This document shows positions 8,868 to 13,555 of a stretch of 13,555 nt of DNA, piece after piece. The DNA comes from JAEZFI01 sp044508215 (lineage in GTDB: Bacteria > Actinomycetota > Acidimicrobiia > Acidimicrobiales > Microtrichaceae). Numbering within the stretch: position 1 is the first letter of the stretch; each line of letters begins with the position of its first letter. The translations under genes and the position numbers were made by a program. Below the pieces are notes generated by a model. It was not told the DNA's origin. It did not search any database and was given only the letters and a program-made list of their open reading frames with translations. The DNA is taken from positions 1 through 13,555 of the forward strand of contig JBIQID010000086.1 in assembly GCA_044508215.1 (NCBI GenBank). Direction: 5' to 3'.

Positions 8868-9545
8868 ATGACCTCCGCCCCCTCCATGGCGGCAGCCGTG
8901 CCGGCCGCTCCCGCCGCCCTACCGAAGCCGCTCCTCCGCGGTTGGTCCCACGTCGTCGGCTTCGTCGCCGCGGCGTCGCTCGGCGGCGTCCTGATCGGCC
9001 TCTCCCCCGGCGCAGCCGCACGGACGGCGGTGATCATCTACGTCGGCGGCCTCTGCACCATGTTGGGCGTCTCGGCGCTGTACCACCGGCTCAGCTGGTC
9101 GCCGTCACAGCTGGCGTTCATGCGGCGCCTCGACCACTCCACGATCTTCCTGGCCATCGCCGGCTCGTACACCCCGATCGCGGCGCTCACCCTCGACGGC
9201 TGGCACCGGCCAGCGGTGCTCGCCACGGTGTGGGGCGGGACGGCGGTCGGCATGGGCCTCCAGTGGCTCCCCATCACCCTGCCCCGCTGGGCGAGCACGG
9301 CGATCTACGCGATCGTCGGCTGGGCCGCGGTCATCGCCCTCCCCGAGCTGTGGAGCGGCCTCGGCCCGCTGGGCTTCTCGCTGATGCTGGGCGGAGGCCT
9401 CGCTTACACGGTGGGCGCGGTGGTGTACGCGCTGAAGCGGCCCGACCCGTGGCCGACCGTGTTCGGCTTCCACGAGGTGTTCCACCTCTTCACCCTCATC
9501 GGCGCCGGGCTGCACCTGGCGACGATCGGCTTCACCGTCCTCTGA
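8868..9545 (+). CDS. Hemolysin III family (TrhA/PAQR-type) membrane protein
   Basis: This 225-residue protein is mostly hydrophobic, with about seven membrane helices, and carries the PAQR/hemolysin III metal-site pattern: S69-x3-H73 in SALYHR, D89 in RRLDHSTIF, and H202-x3-H206 in GFHEVFHLF. GSYTPIAAL (99-107) is also typical. In bacteria such proteins (TrhA, YqfA) have been linked to membrane energetics and lipid homeostasis; haemolysis itself is not a safe inference. The ATG at 8868 follows GAGGA (8853-8857), which overlaps the stop of the DUF3039 gene, implying coupling. The first 22 residues are Ala/Pro-rich and probably cytoplasmic. It is followed by the second palindromic repeat and the convergent desaturase. 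Confidence 0.92.
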   Translation: MTSAPSMAAAVPAAPAALPKPLLRGWSHVVGFVAAASLGGVLIGLSPGAAARTAVIIYVGGLCTMLGVSALYHRLSWSPSQLAFMRRLDHSTIFLAIAGSYTPIAALTLDGWHRPAVLATVWGGTAVGMGLQWLPITLPRWASTAIYAIVGWAAVIALPELWSGLGPLGFSLMLGGGLAYTVGAVVYALKRPDPWPTVFGFHEVFHLFTLIGAGLHLATIGFTVL

Positions 9546-9563
9546 GGACTGGCCCAGCGGGCC

Positions 9564-10721
9564 TCAGCCGGCGTTCTGTCCTGCAGGATGCGACGGTTCT
9601 GTCGCATCCTGCGTGACAAAACCGGAGGGGGTTGCGTCAGGCGCGGGTGACGCGGCGGTCGCTGCGGTCGCGCTGGCGACGGCGCGGCGGCGCTTGCGGT
9701 CCAGGCGACGCAGCTCGGTCGCAGCCTCGTCGATCTCGGCCAGGCCCAGCTCGAGCCGCGTCTTCGCCGCGTCGACCTCGGGGTGCTCCACGTCGTAGCC
9801 GGGCGTGCGAGCCTTCCCCAGGACGTCGCCGATCTCGCGGAAGTGGTGGTGCAGCATGCCGATGTCGACGTTGCCGTCCTTGATGCGCATCCCACGACGG
9901 ACCTCGGTGGGCGGAAGGCGCAGGTCCTTCACGATCCCGAGCCACGACAACCCCCGCAGGATCGTGTAGCTGACGTCGGGCTCGAACCAGAAGAAGCCCT
10001 GGCGGGCCGACACCGGGTAGTAGTGGTGGTTGTTGTGCCACCCCTCGCCCAGGGTGAGCAGCGCGACCGGCAGGTTGTTCCGGCTGGTGTCGTTCGTGGC
10101 GTAGCGGCGGGTGCCCACCATGTGCGCCACCGAGTTCACGAGGAACGTGCCGTGCCACAGGAGCACGGTCGACAGCACGAACCCGATGAGGAAGCCCGAC
10201 CATCCGGCCAGCAGCCACGTCGCCACGCCCAGCGACCACACGGGGATCCAGTCGAAGCGGTTCAGGAAGCGCAGCTCGGGATACTTGGCGAAGTCCTCGA
10301 TCGACTCGGTGGGCGTCTCGTCGTGAGCGTCGGAGAGGATCCAACCGAGGTGCGCCCACCAGAAGCCCTTGATCGGCGTGTGGGCGTCACGGTCGGTGTC
10401 GACGTACCGATGGTGGAGGCGGTGGTTCCCCGCCCACCACAGCGGACCCTTCTGGGCGGCGGTCGCCCCGCCGAACGCCAACACGAACTGGAACCATCGG
10501 GACGTCTTGAACGCTCGGTGCGAGAAGTAGCGGTGGTAGCCCGCCGTGATGAAGAACATCCGCACGAAGTAGAGGGCGCCCATCAGCACCCAGTTCCACC
10601 ACGGCACACCCGTGAAGAACGCGAGGAACGGGAGCACGTGCAGCACCCACATCGGGGCGGTCGCCCACCATCGGATGCGACCCCGGGAGGTCGCAGGGAC
10701 GGGCGTCTTCACTTCGGTCAT
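9564..10721 (-). CDS. Acyl-CoA / fatty acid desaturase (delta-9 type)
   Basis: This membrane di-iron desaturase introduces a cis double bond into a fatty acyl chain, most likely acyl-CoA, using O2. All three histidine boxes are present: HRYFSH (63-68), HRLHH (100-104) and HNNHH (229-233, in GEGWHNNHHYYP). Hydrophobic stretches at about 22-60, 160-200 and before the third box match the usual four-helix topology. Residues about 310-348 form a charged helical, possibly coiled-coil tail (DAAKTRLELGLAEIDEAATE). The last ~20 residues, from SGFVTQ to the stop, are encoded by the palindromic repeat copy at 9583-9625, so the natural end has probably been altered. The ATG at 10721 lacks a strong ribosome binding site. 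The gene is 159 bp downstream of the ACAD pair on the same strand but appears separate from it. Confidence 0.95.
   Translation of the reverse strand: MTEVKTPVPATSRGRIRWWATAPMWVLHVLPFLAFFTGVPWWNWVLMGALYFVRMFFITAGYHRYFSHRAFKTSRWFQFVLAFGGATAAQKGPLWWAGNHRLHHRYVDTDRDAHTPIKGFWWAHLGWILSDAHDETPTESIEDFAKYPELRFLNRFDWIPVWSLGVATWLLAGWSGFLIGFVLSTVLLWHGTFLVNSVAHMVGTRRYATNDTSRNNLPVALLTLGEGWHNNHHYYPVSARQGFFWFEPDVSYTILRGLSWLGIVKDLRLPPTEVRRGMRIKDGNVDIGMLHHHFREIGDVLGKARTPGYDVEHPEVDAAKTRLELGLAEIDEAATELRRLDRKRRRAVASATAATAASPAPDATPSGFVTQDATEPSHPAGQNAG
9574..9630. repeat. Palindromic intergenic repeat, copy 2
   Basis: GCAGGATGCGAC (9583-9594) and GTCGCATCCTGC (9601-9612) form a perfect 12-bp stem with loop GGTTCT. 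The competing stem, CGGTTCTGTC (9594-9603) with GACAAAACCG (9615-9624), has one mismatch. TTCTGTC at 9574-9580 and GACAAAA at 9615-9621 extend the first palindrome outward. Like copy 1 it sits where a plus-strand gene meets a minus-strand gene, in the same orientation, but here it lies inside the 3' end of the desaturase reading frame. Confidence 0.8.
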
Positions 10722-10832
10722 CGCGCTCGGTGTTCTGTGAGGGGGTCTCGTTGCTGCAGCGCAGCGGGGGAAGTCTGGCAGCGATCGGCGCTCGCCACCG
10801 GTCGGGGGCGGGACGCGGACATGCCTGCGCTC

Positions 10833-10891
10833 GGCGTGGAGCCGTCCGGCGTCAGGCGGCTCGGCGTCAGCGGCCCGGCGTCAGGCGGCTC
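10833..10891. repeat. Short tandem repeat (about 15-bp unit) at the end of the second ACAD gene
   Basis: Units GGCGTCAGGCGGCTC (10848-10862), GGCGTCAGCGGCCC (10863-10876) and GGCGTCAGGCGGCTC (10877-10891) follow one another, preceded by a weaker copy at 10833-10847. CCGGCGTCAGGCGGCTCG occurs exactly at 10846-10863 and 10875-10892. The last unit covers the stop codon and final residues of the ACAD gene, so the gene end seems to have been copied downstream by slippage. The rest of the 10722-10880 gap shows no gene and no clear promoter. Confidence 0.6.
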
Positions 10892-11981
10892 GCTCGGCGA
10901 TCAACGCCCCGAGGCGCAGGAGGTGTTCGGTGGAGCCCCCGAGGAGCAGCTCGAGCTCCTTCGCCTTCGTGAAGTGACGTGCCAGCGGGTAGTCACGGTC
11001 CACGCCGACGCCCCCATGGAGGTGCGCCGCGGCGAGCGACAGCCGGTGCCCGCCCGTGGCCGCCCAGTGCTTCGCCACGGAGACCTCGCCGGTGGCGTCG
11101 AGGCCCTCGGCGAGGCGGCTGACCGCCTGCCACGTGGTGAGGCGGATCCCCTCGACGTCGATGTACGAGTCGGCCGCCCGGTGCCCCACCGCCTGGAACA
11201 TGGCGATCGGCACGTCGAACTGCTTCCGCTCCTTGGTGTACGACGCGATGAGGTCGAGCATCGACGCGGCGTTGCCCAGCGCCACCGCGCACTGCAGGGC
11301 GACGGCCCGCTCGTACGCCCAGCGGACCGCGTCCTCGCCGGTGGCGAGCAGCTGGGCCGGCGCACCCGAGAGGTCGAGGCGGGCGTCGGGCGAACCGCTG
11401 GTGGTCACCAGGGGCGTGACCTCGACCTCCTCGCCCACCGGCACCAGGAACAGCGCCTGGTCCTCGCCGACCTCGGCCGGCACCACGACGGCGTCGGCGA
11501 TCGCCCCGGCCGGGACACAGGTGACGGCCCCGTCGAGGCGGTGCCCGTCGCTGTCGGCCGCGCCCGTCACGCCGAGCGCGCTCCGGTCCCGGGTCGGAGG
11601 CGTCCAGGCGCCGGTCAGCACCGCCGAGCCGTCCACCACCCGTGGCAGCCAGGCAGCCTGCATCTCGTCCGAGCCGAACTGCGCAACCGGCAGCGCCCCG
11701 AGCGCGAGCGTCTCCCACGCCGGCACGATCGCGCCCGTCCGGCCCACCACCTCGAGCACGCGGGCCAGCTCGATCAACCCCAGCCCAGCGCCGCCGGCGC
11801 CCTCCGGCACCGCGATGCCGAGCACGCCGGCCTCGGCGAGGGCCGCCCACGTGTCGCGGTCGAACCGCGGACCGTCGGCCCGCTCGATCTCACGCAGCCG
11901 CTCGTGCGTCGCCCGGTCCCCCAGGATCTGCTCGGCGAGCTGGCCGACGGCGTCCTGTTCCTCGGTGAATGCGAAGTCCAT
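10881..11981 (-). CDS. Acyl-CoA dehydrogenase, non-catalytic-type subunit of a two-gene pair
   Basis: The 366-residue protein has ACAD order: an N-terminal helical domain (MDFAFTEEQDAVGQLAEQIL), VLGIAVPEGAGGAGLGLIEL (53-72), a degenerate middle beta domain, and a C-terminal domain with ASYTKERKQFDVPIAMFQAV (246-265) and HLHGGVGVDRDYPLARHF (320-337). The middle domain lacks the canonical SEPxAGSD and W-T/S-x-x FAD motifs. The usual catalytic Glu position reads LLGGST (Gly348-Gly349), and the alternative position also appears to lack Glu. The ATG at 11981 has GGAG six bases upstream and lies 26 bp after the preceding gene. This pairing of a full and a degenerate ACAD matches the heterotetrameric steroid side-chain dehydrogenases (FadE26/27, FadE28/29) of mycobacteria. 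The substrate is unknown. Confidence 0.88.
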   Translation of the reverse strand: MDFAFTEEQDAVGQLAEQILGDRATHERLREIERADGPRFDRDTWAALAEAGVLGIAVPEGAGGAGLGLIELARVLEVVGRTGAIVPAWETLALGALPVAQFGSDEMQAAWLPRVVDGSAVLTGAWTPPTRDRSALGVTGAADSDGHRLDGAVTCVPAGAIADAVVVPAEVGEDQALFLVPVGEEVEVTPLVTTSGSPDARLDLSGAPAQLLATGEDAVRWAYERAVALQCAVALGNAASMLDLIASYTKERKQFDVPIAMFQAVGHRAADSYIDVEGIRLTTWQAVSRLAEGLDATGEVSVAKHWAATGGHRLSLAAAHLHGGVGVDRDYPLARHFTKAKELELLLGGSTEHLLRLGALIAERAA

Positions 11982-12007
11982 GTCCTTCTCCGTCCCTTCC
12001 GTGCCCG

Positions 12008-13186
12008 TCAGCCGCGCAGCGCCCGGGGCAGGCCCAGGCCGAACATCGCGATCAGGTCGCGCTGGATCTCGTTGGTGCCACCGCCGAACGTCAGGATGAC
12101 GAGGCTGCGGTAGTTCATCTCGAGGCGTCCGCGAAGCGCCGCCTCGGGCGACTCGCGCTCCAGGTACGCACGCGGGCCGAGCACCTCCATCAGCAGCCGG
12201 AACGACTCCAGGTAGAACTCGGTGCCGAACACCTTGATGGTGGACGCGTCGGCCACGTCCATCTGGCCCTGGGTGGCCGTCCAGGCCACCTTCCAGTTGA
12301 TGAGGCGCAGGAAGTCCAGGCCCGAGCGCACCCGGGCGAGGTTCAGCTGCACCCACTCCTCGTCGATGAGGCGCCGACCACCCGTGCCCCGGGTCTCGGC
12401 GGCGAAGGCGACGACCTCGTCGAAGCTCTGCTGCAGGAGGCCCGAGGAGCAGAGCGTCACCCGCTCGTGGTTCAGCTGGTTCACGATGAGGTTCCAGCCG
12501 TTGTTCTCCCCGCCGACCACGTTCTCGACCGGAACCCGCACGTCGTCGTAGAAGACGGCGTTGATGTCGTGGCTCGAGAGCAGGTGGAGGGGCTCGACGG
12601 TGATCCCCGGCGTGTCCATGGGGACGATCACCATCGAGATGCCCTTGTGCTTCGGCGCGTCGGGGTCGGTGCGGACCGCCAGCCAGCAGTAGTCGGCGTC
12701 GGACGCGAGCGACGTCCACATCTTCTGGCCGTTGATCACGTACTCGTCGCCATCACGGACGGCACGGGTGCGCAGCGACGCGAGGTCGGTGCCGGCCTCG
12801 GGCTCGGAGTAGCCGATGCAGAAGGTGATCTCCCCGGCGAGGATCTTCGGGAGGAAGAAGTCCTTCTGGGCGTCGCTGCCGTTCGCCATGATCGTCGGGC
12901 CCACCGTGTTGGTGGTGAGCATCGGGATCGGCGCACCGGCGCGCATCGACTCGTCGTAGAAGATGAACTGCTCGATCTGGCTGCGGCCTTGGCCGCCGTA
13001 CTCCTTGGGCCAGCCGATGCCGATCCACCCGTCGGCCGCCATCTGCTTGACGACCGCCCGGTGCGTCGGGCCGACGCCTGCCTCTTCGTGGAGCGCCGTG
13101 CGGATGTCGTCGGTGAGCAGCTCGGCGTAGTACGCCTCGAGTTCGCGCCGCAGCGCCTCCTGCTCGTCGGTGTACGCGATCCTCAT
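12008..13186 (-). CDS. Acyl-CoA dehydrogenase, catalytic-type subunit of a two-gene pair
   Basis: The 392-residue ACAD has GWIGIGWPKEYGGQGRSQIE (53-72), the signature IGYSEPEAGTDLASLRTRA (124-142), FAD/substrate segment INGQKMWTSLAS (151-162), DDVRVPVENVVGGENNGW (214-231) and FGGGTNEIQRDLIA (367-380). The Glu of the common Y-E-G-T motif is Gly369, but Glu241 in NQLNHERVTL falls where isovaleryl-CoA and long-chain enzymes, and FadE26, keep their catalytic base. The ATG at 13186 has AGGGAGG seven bases upstream. It is the first gene of a two-gene operon with the ACAD ending at 10881, and its promoter is overlapped by a KstR-like site. It is divergent from mtr. A role in oxidation of steroid side chains or other branched acyl-CoA esters is inferred from the pair structure. 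Confidence 0.93.
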   Translation of the reverse strand: MRIAYTDEQEALRRELEAYYAELLTDDIRTALHEEAGVGPTHRAVVKQMAADGWIGIGWPKEYGGQGRSQIEQFIFYDESMRAGAPIPMLTTNTVGPTIMANGSDAQKDFFLPKILAGEITFCIGYSEPEAGTDLASLRTRAVRDGDEYVINGQKMWTSLASDADYCWLAVRTDPDAPKHKGISMVIVPMDTPGITVEPLHLLSSHDINAVFYDDVRVPVENVVGGENNGWNLIVNQLNHERVTLCSSGLLQQSFDEVVAFAAETRGTGGRRLIDEEWVQLNLARVRSGLDFLRLINWKVAWTATQGQMDVADASTIKVFGTEFYLESFRLLMEVLGPRAYLERESPEAALRGRLEMNYRSLVILTFGGGTNEIQRDLIAMFGLGLPRALRG

Positions 13187-13215
13187 GCGTGCGCCTCCCT
13201 CGTCGGAGCGAAAAC

Positions 13216-13229
13216 TGTAACGCGTTCTA
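13216..13229 (-). promoter_or_regulatory. KstR-like operator (TnnAACnnGTTnnA) over the ACAD promoter
   Basis: On the minus strand the site reads TAGAACGCGTTACA, matching every fixed base of the TnnAACnnGTTnnA pattern described for KstR, the TetR-family repressor of mycobacterial sterol catabolism. It contains the perfect palindrome AACGCGTT and overlaps TACAGT (13219-13214), the best -10 candidate for the ACAD operon, which is where a repressor should sit. Related TetR proteins may share this pattern. Confidence 0.5.
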
Positions 13230-13262
13230 GTGGCCCCTGGTGGCCCGACGAGCGCCCGTCGA

Positions 13263-13268
13263 TACGGT
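13263..13268 (+). promoter_or_regulatory. -10 element (TACGGT) for a leaderless mtr transcript
   Basis: TACGGT fits TANNNT and six bases (CGGAGG) separate it from the ATG at 13275. GGAGG touches the ATG and is too close to serve as a normal ribosome binding site, so a leaderless transcript is the simpler reading. Confidence 0.45.
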
Positions 13269-13274
13269 CGGAGG

Positions 13275-13555
13275 ATGCACTACGACCTCGTGATCGTCGG
13301 GACCGGCAGCGGCAACACGATCCTCGACGACCGCTTCGCCGACTGGAAGGTCGCGATCGTGGAACGGGACGTCTTCGGCGGCACCTGCCTGAACCGTGGG
13401 TGCATCCCATCGAAGATGTACGTCTACCCCGCCGACGTGATCCAGGAGATGCGCCAGCTGGCCGTGCTGGGCGTCGACGCGCAGCTCGTCGGCGTTCGGT
13501 GGCGCAACATGCGGGACCGCATCTTCGGGCGGATCGACCCCATCGCCGAAGGTGG
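13275..13555 (+). CDS. mtr: Mycothione reductase, 5' part cut by the window edge
   Basis: The enzyme reduces mycothiol disulfide with NADPH, keeping the actinobacterial thiol mycothiol reduced in the cytoplasm. About 93 codons are present. The start, MHYDLVIVGTGSGNTILDDR, is the FAD-binding Rossmann motif (GxGxxN, residues 9-14), followed by FGGTCLNRGCIPSKMYVYPA (34-53) with the redox-active cysteine pair Cys38/Cys43 of the pyridine nucleotide-disulfide oxidoreductases. The stretch FGRIDPIAEGG (from about residue 84) and the W-K/R-rich segment before it are closer to mycothione reductase than to lipoamide dehydrogenase or glutathione reductase. The gene continues beyond the window. It is divergent from the ACAD operon with an 88-bp gap that holds the KstR-like site. 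Confidence 0.88.
   Translation, partial: MHYDLVIVGTGSGNTILDDRFADWKVAIVERDVFGGTCLNRGCIPSKMYVYPADVIQEMRQLAVLGVDAQLVGVRWRNMRDRIFGRIDPIAEG

Noticed and set aside
9783..12113. Very long plus-strand open frame (776 codons), and similar ones at 2584-4722 and 5674-7293
   Set aside because: They run antisense to the desaturase, ACAD, sigma/ino1 and uvrB genes, whose proteins are clearly recognisable. Long antisense frames are expected in GC-rich DNA, and their compositions match no family I recognise.
11982..12719. Extension of the second ACAD gene upstream to 12719
   Set aside because: The extra sequence overlaps the first ACAD gene in another frame and is shadow-like. The ATG at 11981 has a good ribosome binding site and begins the normal ACAD N-terminus.

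Overview
The window is a GC-rich, densely packed bacterial chromosome segment, most likely from an actinobacterium. The clearest lineage clue is the 5' end of a mycothione reductase gene at the right edge, because mycothiol is an actinobacterial thiol. A DUF3039 protein, a SigE-type ECF sigma factor, a myo-inositol-1-phosphate synthase and TANNNT -10 elements set right against start codons all agree. I infer a free-living member of the Acidimicrobiia or a relative, but the sequence alone does not prove the class. No rRNA, tRNA, CRISPR array, transposase or phage gene is visible.

Layout, left to right. (1) 141-1313 (+) encodes an acyl-CoA-dehydrogenase-fold flavoprotein that lacks the catalytic glutamate at both known positions. 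(2) On the minus strand, 4671-1332 reads inositol-1-phosphate synthase, then an ECF sigma factor, then a membrane-anchored protein with three neocarzinostatin-like modules that overlaps the sigma gene by 14 bp. (3) A LysR regulator (4729-5601, +) is divergent from the inositol synthase gene, with a 10-bp AT-rich palindrome between them. (4) uvrB (minus) and coaE (plus) are divergent; coaE is followed by a DUF3039 gene and a hemolysin III/PAQR membrane protein. (5) On the minus strand lie an acyl-CoA desaturase and, separately, a two-gene acyl-CoA dehydrogenase pair of the steroid-degradation (FadE26/27, FadE28/29) style. (6) mtr begins at 13275 (+) and is cut by the window edge.

Functionally the window mixes housekeeping (DNA repair, CoA synthesis, mycothiol redox) with lipid metabolism (desaturase, ACAD pair) and signalling (sigma/sensor pair, LysR). 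Inositol phosphate synthase and mycothione reductase both serve mycothiol metabolism but are far apart and not co-transcribed.

The observations most worth a second look are: a ~43-bp near-palindromic repeat present twice, each time between convergent genes, able to form two mutually exclusive hairpins, and in one copy encoding the end of the desaturase; the sigma factor linked to a triple neocarzinostatin-fold membrane protein without a zinc anti-sigma motif; a site matching the KstR pattern TnnAACnnGTTnnA over the likely promoter of the ACAD pair; and a run of apparently leaderless promoters.
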